In this document: positions 44,259 through 54,873 of the stretch, piece after piece | Numbering within the stretch: the first letter of the stretch is position 1 | Layout of the letters: every line of letters begins with the position of its first letter | Origin: Comamonadaceae bacterium | GTDB lineage: Bacteria; Pseudomonadota; Gammaproteobacteria; Burkholderiales; Burkholderiaceae_C | Assembly: GCA_027486255.1 (NCBI GenBank) | Contig: JAIXPL010000031.1 | Location: 1 to 64,000 of the forward strand | Direction: 5' to 3' | Length of the DNA stretch: 64,000 bases | Made by a program: the position numbers and the translations under genes | The notes under the pieces: model-generated | Seen by the model: the letters and a program-made list of their open reading frames with translations, nothing else | What the model was told of the DNA's origin: nothing | Databases searched by the model: none

Positions 44259-46355
44259 ATGACCACCCTGCGCAACATCGAGGCGGAGTTATCGCACTTT
44301 CGTGGGCGCGTGATGGCGGCCAGCCTGGTGGTGCTGCTGTGCTTTGGCCTGCTGGCCCTGCGCCTGGTCTACCTGCAGGTCATCCGGCATGAGCACTTCG
44401 ACGAGCAGGCCGAAAACAACCGCACGGCCATCGTGCCCATCGTGCCCAACCGCGGGCTGATCACTGACCGCCACGGCGTGGTGCTGGCCACCAATTACTC
44501 GGCCTACACGCTGGAGATCACGCCCTCGCGCGTGACCGACCTGGAGGCCACCATCGAGGGCCTCTCCGAGGTGCTTGAAATCAGCCCACGCGACAAGCGC
44601 CGCTTCAAGCGCCTGCGCGAGGAGTTCAAGAGCTTTGAGTCGCTGCCCATCCGCACCAAGCTCACTGACGAAGAGGTGGCCCGTTTTGCCGCGCAGCGCT
44701 TTCGCTTCCCCGGGGTGGACATCAAGGCGCGGCTGTTTCGCAGCTACCCCTATGGCGACCTCGCCAGCCACGTGGTGGGCTACATCGGCCGCATCAACCA
44801 GCGTGAAAAAGAGCGCATCGAGGAAGAAGACGAGAGCGGCAATTACCGTGGCACGGACTACATCGGCAAGCTCGGCGTCGAGCAGAGCTACGAAAAGAAG
44901 CTGCATGGCACCACCGGTGTGGAGCAGGTCGAGACTTCGGCCGGTGGCCGCGCCGTGCGGCGCCTGGCCAGCAGCCCCGCCACCCCGGGCGACACCGTCA
45001 AGCTGTCGATCGACATCAAGCTGCAAAAGCTGGTTGAGACCCTGTTTGGTGATCGGCGTGGCGCCTTGGTGGCCATCAACCCCAAGACCGGTGAATTGCT
45101 CGCTTTCGTGAGCAAGCCGACCTTCGATCCGAACCTGTTCGTCGAGGGCATCGACGTCGACAGCTGGGCGGCCCTGAACGAGTCCATTGACAAGCCGCTG
45201 CTCAACCGGGCTCTGCGCGGCACCTACCCACCTGGCTCGACCTACAAGCCCTTCATGGCCATGGCGGCGCTGGAGCTGGGCAAGCGCCAGGCCGGCCAGG
45301 TGATCAATGACACGGGCGTGTGGAACTACGGCGGCCACCAATTCCGCAGCCACGGCGATGCGCTGGGCCCTGTCGACATGCACCTGAGCATCGTCAAGTC
45401 GAGCAATGTGTACTACTACTCTCTGGCCAATGAACTGGGCGTGGACGCCATCCACGATTTCATGAAGCCGCTGGGCTTTGGCCAGGCCACGGGCATTGAC
45501 ATCTTTGGCGAGGTGCGTGGCGTGCTGCCCAACCAGGAGTGGAAGCGCCGCACCTACAAGCGCCCCGAGCAGCAGAAGTGGTACGGCGGCGAGACCATTT
45601 CGCTGGGCATCGGCCAGGGTTACAACAGCTTCACCATGCTGCAGCTGGCCCAGGCCACGGCCACCCTGGCCAATGGCGGCGTGCAGCACAAGCCGCACCT
45701 GGTGGTCGCCACGCAGGACAGCCTCACGCGCCAGCTCATTGCGGTGGAGCGCCCGGCGCCTGTGCAGCTGGGCTACCGGCCTGAGCACATCGCCATCCTC
45801 AAGCGCGCCCTGCTGGGGGTCACTCAGGAAGGCACCTCGGCGCGGGTTTTTGCCGGGGCGTCCTACCTCAGCGCGGGCAAGACGGGCACCGCGCAGGCCG
45901 TGACCATCGGCCAGAAAGACAAGTACAACGCCGGCAAGATGGAGGAGCACCAGCGCGACCACTCGCTCTACATGGCTTTCGCGCCGGTCGATGACCCGCA
46001 GGTGGCCCTGGCCGTGGTGGTGGAGAACGCCGGCTTTGGTGCCGCGCATGCGGCGCCGATTGCGCGCCGCGTGTTCGACTACCTGCTCCAGGGGGTCTAC
46101 CCCAGTGAGGAGGACATCGCTGCGGTGCAAAAGGGCCTGGCCCAGGCCCCCATCGGCAAGCTGCGCGTCGCCGCTGCGCTGGACGTCATGGGCAAGCCCT
46201 TGCCTGTGCCTGGCGCTGAGTCCGCTGCAGGCACGCGTGCACCTGTGGCCCCCCTGGGTGCCGCCACGGTGCCCATGAATGTGGCTTCTGCGGGTGCAGC
46301 CTTAACCAGCCCGACCAGCCCCGCCGTAGCAGCCAACGGGGCATCCCGCCGCTGA
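44259..46355 (+). CDS. mrdA: Penicillin-binding protein 2
   Basis: 698 residues. One N-terminal membrane helix (MAASLVVLLCFGLLALRLVY) precedes the pedestal (PNRGLITDRHGVVLATNYSA). The transpeptidase has the active-site serine S327 in PPGSTYKP (K330), SSN at 381-383 and KTG at 541-543. The C-terminal 60 residues are Ala/Pro/Thr-rich and probably flexible. It is the elongation-specific DD-transpeptidase. rodA, which usually follows, is not downstream here; a convergent TSUP gene is found instead. Confidence 0.96.
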   Translation: MTTLRNIEAELSHFRGRVMAASLVVLLCFGLLALRLVYLQVIRHEHFDEQAENNRTAIVPIVPNRGLITDRHGVVLATNYSAYTLEITPSRVTDLEATIEGLSEVLEISPRDKRRFKRLREEFKSFESLPIRTKLTDEEVARFAAQRFRFPGVDIKARLFRSYPYGDLASHVVGYIGRINQREKERIEEEDESGNYRGTDYIGKLGVEQSYEKKLHGTTGVEQVETSAGGRAVRRLASSPATPGDTVKLSIDIKLQKLVETLFGDRRGALVAINPKTGELLAFVSKPTFDPNLFVEGIDVDSWAALNESIDKPLLNRALRGTYPPGSTYKPFMAMAALELGKRQAGQVINDTGVWNYGGHQFRSHGDALGPVDMHLSIVKSSNVYYYSLANELGVDAIHDFMKPLGFGQATGIDIFGEVRGVLPNQEWKRRTYKRPEQQKWYGGETISLGIGQGYNSFTMLQLAQATATLANGGVQHKPHLVVATQDSLTRQLIAVERPAPVQLGYRPEHIAILKRALLGVTQEGTSARVFAGASYLSAGKTGTAQAVTIGQKDKYNAGKMEEHQRDHSLYMAFAPVDDPQVALAVVVENAGFGAAHAAPIARRVFDYLLQGVYPSEEDIAAVQKGLAQAPIGKLRVAAALDVMGKPLPVPGAESAAGTRAPVAPLGAATVPMNVASAGAALTSPTSPAVAANGASRR

Positions 46356-46381
46356 CGGCGGCCTCAGGCTCTGTTTGCGCG

Positions 46382-47140
46382 TTAGCGCAGGAAGGCGTCG
46401 TAGCCTGTTTTGAGGATCAGCACGCCCACCACCAACATGAAGACCCAGCGCACAAAGCCGGCGCCATGCTTGAGGGCCATGCGTGTGCCCAGCAGGCTCC
46501 CGATCACATTGGCCAGCGCCAGGGCCAGGGCGTAGTGCCACCAAATGTGGCCCTTGAAGGCGAACAAGGTCAGAGCGGCGAAATTGCTGCAGCTGTTGAG
46601 CAGCTTGGCCGAGGCCGAGGCGTGCAGGAAGTCGTAGCCCAGCAGGCGCACGAAGAGAAACACCAACAGGCTGCCGGTGCCCGGCCCAAAGAAGCCGTCA
46701 TAAAAGCCCATGGCCAGGCCGATGCCGCCTGCGGTGGCGGTCTGAGCCCAGCCCTGCAGGCGTGGCGCATGGTGGCGCCCGAGTTCCTTCTTGGCCAGCG
46801 TGTAGATCAGCACCACCAGCAGCACCCCGGGCAGCACCTTGCGCAGAAATTCGGGCGACACCATGGTGACCAGCCAGGCACCGGCCAGCGAGCCGGCCAG
46901 GCTCAGTGCCGCTGCCGGCAGCAGCATGCGCCAGTCCATGGTGACGCGCCGCGAATACTGCACTGTGGCCACCGCCGTGCCCCAGAGCGAGGCGCTCTTG
47001 TTCACGCCAAGCAGTGTGGCCGGATGGGTGCTCGGGAAGGCGGCAAAGAGGGCTGGCAGCAGCACCAGGCCGCCGCCGCCCACGATCGAGTCGACAAAGC
47101 CGGCCAGCAGCGAAGCGCAGGCGACAAGGAACAGTTCCAT
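46382..47140 (-). CDS. TSUP-family (TauE/SafE-type) permease
   Basis: 252 residues with about eight hydrophobic segments. It has the family repeats ASLLAGFVDSIVGGGGLVLL near the N-terminus and GIGLAMGFYDGFFGPGTGSL in the second half. TSUP proteins move sulfite, sulfonates or other organic anions across the inner membrane; the substrate is unknown. It is convergent with mrdA (26-base gap). The start region shows no strong ribosome site. Confidence 0.9.
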   Translation of the reverse strand: MELFLVACASLLAGFVDSIVGGGGLVLLPALFAAFPSTHPATLLGVNKSASLWGTAVATVQYSRRVTMDWRMLLPAAALSLAGSLAGAWLVTMVSPEFLRKVLPGVLLVVLIYTLAKKELGRHHAPRLQGWAQTATAGGIGLAMGFYDGFFGPGTGSLLVFLFVRLLGYDFLHASASAKLLNSCSNFAALTLFAFKGHIWWHYALALALANVIGSLLGTRMALKHGAGFVRWVFMLVVGVLILKTGYDAFLR

Positions 47141-47212
47141 CTATTCGATTGTCTCACCCGCTCTTGAGCTGGCCCGAGCTCACAGGGCTTGAGAACGCGC
47201 AGGTACACAAGC

Positions 47213-47384
47213 AAAAAGCGCCGGGGTTGCCGGCGCTTTTTTGGATTCAGCCTGTTGGGCTGTCTCGGTCAATCTCTTGTGAAGTCCTGTTTGTGGACTT
47301 GTCGTGGACTCGTGGGTCTGTGGACAGACCTGTGCTTGTGTGTCTCCTCGGCTCCTCGGCAGCCTGTACAGGACAAGCTGTGAT
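47213..47384 (-). ncRNA. Candidate small RNA in the TSUP-GMC gap
   Basis: On the minus strand TATATT (47397-47392) could be a -10 box giving a start near 47384, though its -35 is weak. The transcript would contain hairpins GGTCTGT/ACAGACC (47330-47315), AAGTCC/GGACTT (47300-47282) and AGCC/GGCT (about 47262-47250). It ends in a strong terminator: AAAAAGCGCCGG (47213-47224) with CCGGCGCTTTTT (47230-47241). Three GTCCAC copies lie in or beside the loops. The terminator is about 180 bases beyond the GMC gene stop, so a long 3' UTR of that gene is the alternative. Confidence 0.45.
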
Positions 47385-47420
47385 GCAGCGCAATATAGCT
47401 CTGCCTTAGAGACCCGCCGC

Positions 47421-49166
47421 CTAGGACTTACCCCAGCCGGGCAGGCCCTGGTCGCCCGAGCGAATCCAGGCCGCCGCCTTCTCGGCCATCATGAGCGTGG
47501 GCGAGTTGGTGTTGCCGCTGGTGATGAAGGGCATGGCCCCGGCGTCGACCACGCGCAGGCCCGCCACGCCGCGCACGCGCAGATGCGCATCGAGCACGGC
47601 CTGCTCGTCGTCGGCCCGGCCCATGCGCGTGGTGCCCACCGGATGGAAGATGGTGGTGGCGATGTCACCGGCCAGGCGGGCCAGGTCCTCGTCGCTCTGG
47701 TACTGCGCACCGGGCTTGAACTCCTCGGGCTGCCAGCGGGCCAGTGCGCCCTGGCTGACGATGCGGCGCGTCACACGCAGCGACTGCGCGGCCACTTTCT
47801 GGTCTTCCGGCGTGCTGAGGTAGTTGGGCGCGATCAGCGGCGCGTCCTCAAAGCGGGGGCTGCGGATCTCCACCGTGCCGCGGCTCGTGGGGTTGAGGTT
47901 GCACACGCTGGCGGTGAAGGCGTCAAAGGCATGCAGGGGCTCGCCGAAGGCGTCCAGCGAGAGTGGCTGCACGTGGTACTGAATGTTCGCGTGCGGTTGC
48001 TCGGGGCTTGAGCGTGTGAAGGCCCCCAGCTGAGAGGGCGCCATGCTCATGGGGCCGCTTTGCTTGAGCGCGTACTGCAGGCCGATTTTCAGGCGCCCCC
48101 AAGGTGAGGCCGCGATGGTGTTGAGCGTGGCCTGCCCGCCCTGAGGCGGCTTGATCTTGTAGACCGAGCGGATCTGTAGGTGGTCCTGCAGATTGGCGCC
48201 CACGCCCGGCAGCGCGCGGCGCACCGTGATGCCGTGGCGCGCCAGCAGATCGGCCGGGCCGATGCCCGAGAGTTGCAGGATCTGCGGCGAGCCGATGCTG
48301 CCGGCGCTCAAGATCACCTCGCCGCCGGCCGCCACCAGGGCCTGGGTCATTTCGCTGCCGGTCCAGACCTGCACGCCGGTGCAGCGCGGCTGGCCGTCGG
48401 CTTGGTCTTCCAGCAGCAGGCGGCTGACCTGGGCGCTGGTCCACATCTCGAAGTTGGGCCGCCCGTAGCAGGTGGGGCGCAGAAAGGCCTTGGCCGTGTT
48501 CCAGCGCCAGCCGCTGCGCTGGTTCACCTCGAAGTAGCTCACGCCCTCGTTGTCGCCGCCGTTGAAGTCCTCGGTAGCTGGAATGCCGGCTTCTTGCGCC
48601 GCGCGGGCAAAGTCGTCGAGGATGTCCCAGCGCAGGCGCTGCTTTTCCACGCGCCATTCGCCGCCGTGCATGCCATTGACGCGCTTCTGCTCGGCCGTGG
48701 GCGGCGTCTTGTGGCCGTGCAGGGCGCGGAAGGCCTCGCTCACCGGCGGGGCGCCCTCGTCCAGGCGGTAGTGGTCTTCGTGGCGCTTGAAGTCGGCCAG
48801 CACGTTTTGCCAGCGCCAGGCGTCTTCGCCCGTGACCTCGGCCCAGCGCTCATAGTCGCGTGCCTGCCCGCGCATGTAGATCATGCCGTTGATGCTGGAG
48901 CTGCCGCCCAGCGTTTTGCCGCGCGGGTAGCGCAGCACGCGGCCGTTCAGGCCCGTGGCCGGCTCGGTCTGGTAAAGCCAGTCGGTGCGCGGATTGCCGA
49001 TGCAGTAGAGGTAGCCCACCGGGATGTGGATCCAGTGGTAGTCGTCCTTGCGACCGGCTTCGATGAGCAGCACGCGCTTGCTGCGGTCGGCGCTCAGGCG
49101 GTTGGCCAGCAGGCAGCCGGCGGTACCGGCACCGACGATGATGTAGTCGAAAACGTTGTCGCTCAT
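47421..49166 (-). CDS. GMC-family FAD oxidoreductase (choline/alcohol dehydrogenase type)
   Basis: 581 residues from ATG 49166. The FAD loop is YIIVGAGTAGCLLANRL, followed by the GMC signatures YPRGKTLGGSSSINGMIYMR and GEVILSAGSIGSPQILQLSG. The C-terminal catalytic histidine and asparagine lie in IFHPVGTTRMG and SGNTNSPTLMMAEKAA. It oxidises an alcohol to an aldehyde with FAD; the electron acceptor is unknown. It is probably cytoplasmic, as no signal is seen. It is divergent from the DsbA-family gene at 49317. Confidence 0.93.
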   Translation of the reverse strand: MSDNVFDYIIVGAGTAGCLLANRLSADRSKRVLLIEAGRKDDYHWIHIPVGYLYCIGNPRTDWLYQTEPATGLNGRVLRYPRGKTLGGSSSINGMIYMRGQARDYERWAEVTGEDAWRWQNVLADFKRHEDHYRLDEGAPPVSEAFRALHGHKTPPTAEQKRVNGMHGGEWRVEKQRLRWDILDDFARAAQEAGIPATEDFNGGDNEGVSYFEVNQRSGWRWNTAKAFLRPTCYGRPNFEMWTSAQVSRLLLEDQADGQPRCTGVQVWTGSEMTQALVAAGGEVILSAGSIGSPQILQLSGIGPADLLARHGITVRRALPGVGANLQDHLQIRSVYKIKPPQGGQATLNTIAASPWGRLKIGLQYALKQSGPMSMAPSQLGAFTRSSPEQPHANIQYHVQPLSLDAFGEPLHAFDAFTASVCNLNPTSRGTVEIRSPRFEDAPLIAPNYLSTPEDQKVAAQSLRVTRRIVSQGALARWQPEEFKPGAQYQSDEDLARLAGDIATTIFHPVGTTRMGRADDEQAVLDAHLRVRGVAGLRVVDAGAMPFITSGNTNSPTLMMAEKAAAWIRSGDQGLPGWGKS

Positions 49167-49316
49167 GGTCTGCAGTGTTGGCGCGAGCCTGGGGCGCCGG
49201 CCAGTTGCCGACTGGGCGATTGTGGCAAAGGTCGACCGCCCCGGGACGCGGGCGGCTTCTGCAAGAATCCAGACACTGCGGCCCGGCCGCACCAGAACAC
49301 TTTATGGAGACCGGTC

Positions 49317-49913
49317 ATGCGCCACATTGATTACTACTTCACGCCGCAGAGTCCCTGGACTTACCTTGGGCACGAGCGCTTTGTCGCGCTGGCCCGCGCC
49401 GCCGGTGCCCAGGTGCAGGTGAGGCCGGCCGATTACGGTCAGATCTTTGCCGCCTCGGGCGGGCTGCCCCTGGCCAAGCGGCCACCTCAGCGCCAGGCCT
49501 ACCGCCTGGTGGAGCTGGCGCGCTTTCGTGACCACCTGCGTCTGCCGATGAATGTGCAGCCGCGCTTCTTTCCAGTGGCCGGTGATGAGGCGGCCCGGCT
49601 CATCATCGTGGCCCAATTGGAAGGCGGTGCGGAGGCTGCCCTGAAATTGAGCGGCGCGGTGTTCCGCGCCGTGTGGGAGCAGGAGCGCGACATCGCCAGC
49701 GCCGACACCCTGGCGCAGCTGCTGCAGGAGCAGGGCCTGCCGGCAGCCTGGCAGGACGCCGCGCGCCGGCCCGAGGTGCAGCAGACCTACGAGGCTCACA
49801 CCCGCCAGGCCATCGACATCGGTGTGTTCGGTGCGCCCAGCTACGTTGTGGACGGTGAAATTTTCTGGGGCCAGGACCGCCTGGACTTCCTGGAGCGGCG
49901 CCTGGCCGCCTGA
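49317..49913 (+). CDS. DsbA-like 2-hydroxychromene-2-carboxylate isomerase family protein
   Basis: 198 residues. The thioredoxin-fold start IDYYFTPQSPWTYLGHERF replaces the CxxC of DsbA with a Ser-Pro site, as in HCCA isomerases. The C-terminal FGAPSYVVDGEIFWGQDRLD is the cis-proline and substrate segment. Such enzymes isomerise using glutathione in aromatic catabolism or act as kappa-class GSTs. Only divergent neighbours are informative. It starts at ATG 49317 with GGAG upstream; the longer open frame before it lies over the GMC gene and is not coding. Confidence 0.88.
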   Translation: MRHIDYYFTPQSPWTYLGHERFVALARAAGAQVQVRPADYGQIFAASGGLPLAKRPPQRQAYRLVELARFRDHLRLPMNVQPRFFPVAGDEAARLIIVAQLEGGAEAALKLSGAVFRAVWEQERDIASADTLAQLLQEQGLPAAWQDAARRPEVQQTYEAHTRQAIDIGVFGAPSYVVDGEIFWGQDRLDFLERRLAA

Positions 49914-49954
49914 GCGGCTTTTCTTTCTCAACCAACCTCATTCAAGGAGTTCCC

Positions 49955-50638
49955 ATGGGCCAGTTCATCACCCTCACCGCTTCCGATGGTTTCAGCTTCC
50001 CGGCCTACGTGGCCGAACCCGCCGGCACACCCAAGGGCGCCGTCGTGGTGCTGCAGGAGATCTTCGGCGTGAACTCGCACATCCGCTCGGTGGCCGACGG
50101 CTACGCAGCCGAGGGCTACCTGGCGGTCGCGCCCGCTACCTTCCACCGGGCCAAGCCCGGTGTGGAGCTGGGCTACACGCCGGAAGACATGGGCGCGGGC
50201 ATGGCGCTCAAGACGGCGGTGGAGGCCCTGCCTGCCCCCGGCGTGTTGCGCGACATCGAGGCGGCCGTGGCCTACGCCGCGCGCGCCGGCAAGGTCGGCA
50301 TCGTGGGCTATTGCTGGGGCGGCCTGCTCACCTGGCGCTCGGCTTGTGCCGTGCCCGGCCTGAGCGCGGCCGTGGCCTACTACGGCGGTGGGGTCACCAC
50401 GCCAGGCGAGGCGGCCCGTCAGCCCCGCTGCCCGACTCTGGCGCACTTCGGCGAGCGCGACCACTGGATCCCGCTGGAGACGGTGGAGGCCTTCAAGAAA
50501 GCGCAGCCCGGCGTGGCCGTGCATGTGTATGCCGCGGACCACGGCTTTAACTGCGACCAGCGCGGCTCTCACGATGCCGCTGCCGCCAAGCTCGCGCGTG
50601 AGCGCTCGCTGGCCTTCTTCGGCATGCACCTGGTCTGA
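49955..50638 (+). CDS. Dienelactone hydrolase family protein
   Basis: 227 residues, alpha/beta hydrolase. The nucleophile is C120 in IVGYCWGGLLTW, the acid D169 in FGERDHWIP and the base H196 in AADHGFNCD, a complete DLH triad. AAGGAG stands eight bases before the ATG. The enzyme class opens enol-lactones in chlorocatechol pathways, but many genomes carry general carboxymethylenebutenolidase-like members. It follows the HCCA-isomerase-like gene by 41 bases, and the two may be co-transcribed. Confidence 0.93.
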   Translation: MGQFITLTASDGFSFPAYVAEPAGTPKGAVVVLQEIFGVNSHIRSVADGYAAEGYLAVAPATFHRAKPGVELGYTPEDMGAGMALKTAVEALPAPGVLRDIEAAVAYAARAGKVGIVGYCWGGLLTWRSACAVPGLSAAVAYYGGGVTTPGEAARQPRCPTLAHFGERDHWIPLETVEAFKKAQPGVAVHVYAADHGFNCDQRGSHDAAAAKLARERSLAFFGMHLV

Positions 50639-50701
50639 GCCTTGGCCGCGCCAGGCCCGATCTGGCTTGGCGCGAGCTGCGTGAGCCGATGAGGTCCGGG
50701 C

Positions 50702-51814
<1,113 letters not shown>

Positions 51815-51821
51815 TGCGTTT

Positions 51822-51930
51822 GTTTCGACAGCCGCATCCCGCTTTACCTCCCTGAGCGGGCGCCTCCTGCCTTTGGGCCAGGTGGCTTCCTCAGCCCGGC
51901 GGACCTTGGGTCCGGCCGGGTTTTTTTTGG
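51822..51930 (+). ncRNA. Candidate small RNA with CCUCC/UCCUC loops
   Basis: No plus-strand gene lies between divergent hemB and convergent pyk, yet a strong plus-strand terminator is present, so a short stand-alone RNA is the simplest reading. Hairpin 1 is CCCGCT (51838-51843) with AGCGGG (51855-51860) around UUACCUCCCUG. Hairpin 3 is GGCT/AGCC (51884-51896) around UCCUC. An imperfect hairpin lies between them. Pyrimidine loops of this kind can bind Shine-Dalgarno sequences. A 13-codon frame at 51814 (MRLFRQPHPALPP) starts in the promoter and has no ribosome site. Confidence 0.6.
51895..51928 (+). terminator. Strong terminator of the small RNA
   Basis: CCCGG-C-GGACC (51895-51905) pairs with GGTCC-GG-CCGGG (51909-51920), then eight T residues. 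On the plus strand it can only serve the short RNA upstream. Confidence 0.85.
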
Positions 51931-51934
51931 CTGT

Positions 51935-53368
51935 TCAAGCCACCCGGCAGATCATCAGCATGTTGGTGCCGCCTGGCGTGCCCATGGGTTCGCCACAGGT
52001 GATGGCGTAGACGTCGCCACTTTGCATGATTTTGCGGCGCAGCAAATGGCCTTCGGCCTGTTGCAGTGCGGTGTCGCGGTCGGCGGAGGTGTCCATCAGG
52101 ATGGGACGCACGTTCCGGTAAAGCACCATGCGGCGCTGCGTGGATAGCTTGGGCGTGAGCGCATAGATGGGGATGCGGATGTCATGGCGGCTCATCCACA
52201 GGGCGGTGGAGCCGCTGTCGGTGAGGGCCACGATGGCCTTGGCGCCCAGGTGCTGCGCCGTGAACAGCGCGCCCATGGCAATCGACTGGTCGATGCGGCT
52301 GAAGGTCTTGCCGGTGAAGTCGTTGTCGATCTCGCCCACCCCGGCCTTCTCGGCCTCCAGACAGATCTTGGCCATTTCCTCCACCGTCTCCAGCGGGTAG
52401 CGGCCTGCAGCCGTCTCGGCGCTGAGCATCACGGCATCCGTGCCATCGAGCACGGCGTTGGCCACATCGCTCACCTCGGCGCGTGTGGGCACGGGGTTGA
52501 CGATCATGCTCTCCATCATTTGCGTGGCCGTGATCACCACCTTGTCGGCCGCGCGGGCCATCTTGATCATCTGTTTCTGCAGCGCCGGCACCGCCGCGTT
52601 GCCCACCTCGACGGCCAGGTCGCCGCGGGCCACCATGATGCCGTCGCTCACCCGCAGGATTTCCTCGAGCTTCGGGATGGCCTCGGCACGCTCGATCTTG
52701 GCAATCAGCCCCGGCTTGTGCTTGAAGGGCGTGGCCGCCACGTTGCACAGCTGGCGGGCCATCTCCATGTCGGTGGCGTTCTTAGGAAAACTCACCGCCA
52801 CGTAGTCGGCCTGAAAGCTCATGGCGGTCTTGATGTCCTCCATGTCCTTGGCCGTGAGCGCGGGGGCGGTGAGGCCGCCGCCTTGCTTGTTGATGCCCTT
52901 GTTGTTGGACAGCTCGCCGCCGAGCTTGACGGTGGTGTGCACCTCCTCGCCGCGCACCGCATCCACGGTGAGCACGATCAGGCCGTCGTTGAGCAAGAGC
53001 ACATCGCCGGCCTTCACGTCGCGCGGCAATTCCTTGTAGTCCAGACCCACGCCCTTGAGGTCACCCGGCGCCGTGCGCGAGGCGTCGAGGATGAACTTGG
53101 CGCCAGCCTCCAGCATGACCTTGCCTTCTGCGAACTTGCCCACGCGGATCTTGGGGCCCTGCAGGTCGGCCATGATGGCGACTTCGCGGCCAGCACGCTG
53201 CGCGGCTTCGCGCACCAGCTGGGCGCGCTGAATATGGTCTTCGGCTTTGCCGTGGCTGAAGTTCAGCCGCACCACGTTCACGCCTGCGCGGATCATCTGC
53301 TCCAGCAGGGCGGGGTCGCTGCTGGCAGGTCCCAAGGTGGCAACGATCTTGGTGGCGCGGGTGGGCAT
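51935..53368 (-). CDS. pyk: Pyruvate kinase
   Basis: 477 residues from ATG 53368, with GGAG upstream. It has the start TKIVATLGPASSDPALLEQM, the substrate/metal loop GLIAKIERAEAIPKLEEILR, and MVARGDLAVEVG with ATQMMESMI, the active-site signature. The C-terminal domain shows ALTDSGSTALWMSR. It makes pyruvate and ATP from PEP. It follows pgk on the same strand after a terminator and a 254-base gap, so it has its own promoter. Confidence 0.97.
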   Translation of the reverse strand: MPTRATKIVATLGPASSDPALLEQMIRAGVNVVRLNFSHGKAEDHIQRAQLVREAAQRAGREVAIMADLQGPKIRVGKFAEGKVMLEAGAKFILDASRTAPGDLKGVGLDYKELPRDVKAGDVLLLNDGLIVLTVDAVRGEEVHTTVKLGGELSNNKGINKQGGGLTAPALTAKDMEDIKTAMSFQADYVAVSFPKNATDMEMARQLCNVAATPFKHKPGLIAKIERAEAIPKLEEILRVSDGIMVARGDLAVEVGNAAVPALQKQMIKMARAADKVVITATQMMESMIVNPVPTRAEVSDVANAVLDGTDAVMLSAETAAGRYPLETVEEMAKICLEAEKAGVGEIDNDFTGKTFSRIDQSIAMGALFTAQHLGAKAIVALTDSGSTALWMSRHDIRIPIYALTPKLSTQRRMVLYRNVRPILMDTSADRDTALQQAEGHLLRRKIMQSGDVYAITCGEPMGTPGGTNMLMICRVA

Positions 53369-53579
53369 GGATGAGGCTCCTGTCAATTTCTGTGAATGCT
53401 TACAAAGGGTCGAGTCATTCTGTCACAGGGGTCTGCTGTGGCGTTACGGGCCGGTTACAGCGCTTCCTTGGAGCTGCGCGGGCCTTGATGGTGGCCACAG
53501 ACGGGCCCAGCGCGCCCTGAGCATGCTTATACGTTGGTTCGCCTTTTTCAAGCGCTGGCAACAGGGGGCAGTGCCATGA

Positions 53580-53604
53580 AAAAGCCCCGCTTCGCGGGGC
53601 TTTT
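53580..53604 (-). terminator. Rho-independent terminator after pgk
   Basis: AAAAGCCCCG and CGGGGCTTTT are perfect 10-bp arms around a CTTCG loop, 18 bases beyond the pgk stop. The 53369-53579 stretch upstream of pyk shows no further gene. Confidence 0.85.
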
Positions 53605-53622
53605 GGCTGAGCGGGGCGGCCT

Positions 53623-54816
53623 TCAGCCTGCCGCGCGTTGGGCGAGGATCTCGAAGGCCGGCAGGGTCTTGCCTTCCAGCACTTCCAGGAAAGCGCCGCC
53701 GCCGGTGGAGATGTAGCCCACCTGTTTTTCGATGCCGTACTTGGCGATGGCGGCCAGGGTGTCGCCCCCGCCCGCAATCGAGAACGCGGGGCTGTCCGCA
53801 ATGGCGCGGGCGATGCCTTCGGTGCCTTTTGAAAACGCATCGAACTCGAACACGCCCACAGGGCCGTTCCACACAATGGTGCCCGCGGCCTTGAGCTGGG
53901 CGGCCAGGCGGGCGGTGGTCTCGGGGCCGATGTCCAGGATCAGGTCGTCCTCGGCCACCTCGCTGGCCTTTTTCACCGTAGCCGGTGCGTCGGCGGCAAA
54001 GGTCTTGGCCACCACCACATCGGTGGGAATCGGCACTTCGGCGCCGCGCGCTTTCATGGCCGTGATCACGGCATGCGCCTGGCCCACCAGGTCTTTCTCG
54101 GCCAGGCTCTTGCCGATGGGCAGGCCCGCGGCCAGCATGAAGGTGTTGGCAATGCCGCCGCCCACGATGAGCTGGTCCACCTTGCTTGCCAGGCTCTGCA
54201 GGATGGTGAGTTTGGTCGAGACCTTGCTGCCGGCCACGATGGCCACCAGCGGGCGCTTGGGTGCCGAGAGGGCCTGTGAGATGGCATCCATCTCGGCGGC
54301 CAGCAGCGGGCCGGCACTGGCCACCTTGGCGAACTGCGCGATGCCGTAGGTCGAGGCTTCGGCGCGGTGCGCGGTGCCAAAGGCGTCGTGCACGAAGATG
54401 TCGCACAGGCTGGCCATCTGGCGGGCCAGCGCTTCGTTGTTCTTCTTCTCGCCCTTGTTGAGGCGGCAGTTCTCCAGCAGCACCACTTGGCCCGGCTGCA
54501 CGTCCACGCCACTGAGCCAGTTCGAGATCAGTGGCACCTCGCGGCCCAGCAACTCGCCCAAGCGCTCGGCGACCGGGGCCAGGGAGTCCTCGGGGCTGAA
54601 CTCGCCCTCGGTGGGGCGGCCCAGGTGGGAGGTGACCATCACGGCAGCGCCGGCGTCCAGCGCCAGGCGGATGCAGGCCAGCGAGGCGCGGATGCGCGTG
54701 TCCTCGGTGATGCGGCCCTCGTCGTCCTGGGGCACGTTCAGGTCGGCACGGATGAAGACGCGTTGGCCTCGGGCCTGGCCCTGGGCGCACAGATCAGAAA
54801 AGCGGATGAAGTTCAT
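53623..54816 (-). CDS. pgk: Phosphoglycerate kinase
   Basis: 397 residues from ATG 54816. It has the start [32 protein letters not shown] with the 3-phosphoglycerate-binding arginine, [11 protein letters not shown], and the nucleotide-binding C-terminus [17 protein letters not shown]. It is a glycolytic/Calvin-cycle kinase. An ATG four codons upstream overlaps a TACAAT -10 box (54832-54827), which favours the inner ATG and a nearly leaderless message. It is downstream of azlD on the same strand. Confidence 0.97.
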   Translation of the reverse strand: MNFIRFSDLCAQGQARGQRVFIRADLNVPQDDEGRITEDTRIRASLACIRLALDAGAAVMVTSHLGRPTEGEFSPEDSLAPVAERLGELLGREVPLISNWLSGVDVQPGQVVLLENCRLNKGEKKNNEALARQMASLCDIFVHDAFGTAHRAEASTYGIAQFAKVASAGPLLAAEMDAISQALSAPKRPLVAIVAGSKVSTKLTILQSLASKVDQLIVGGGIANTFMLAAGLPIGKSLAEKDLVGQAHAVITAMKARGAEVPIPTDVVVAKTFAADAPATVKKASEVAEDDLILDIGPETTARLAAQLKAAGTIVWNGPVGVFEFDAFSKGTEGIARAIADSPAFSIAGGGDTLAAIAKYGIEKQVGYISTGGGAFLEVLEGKTLPAFEILAQRAAG

Positions 54817-54826
54817 GGCGGCAGGC

Positions 54827-54832
54827 ATTGTA
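54827..54832 (-). promoter_or_regulatory. -10 box of pgk
   Basis: TACAAT on the minus strand ends 10 bases before the pgk ATG and overlaps the alternative start. No Shine-Dalgarno sequence is present. Confidence 0.4.
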
Positions 54833-54873
54833 GGGGCCGGGGTTTCACGGGCCTGAGCACCGACGGCCCCCGC

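Noticed and set aside
44289-46130. A 613-codon open frame antisense to mrdA
   Set aside because: No recognisable motif and no ribosome site, and the plus strand is a clear PBP2.
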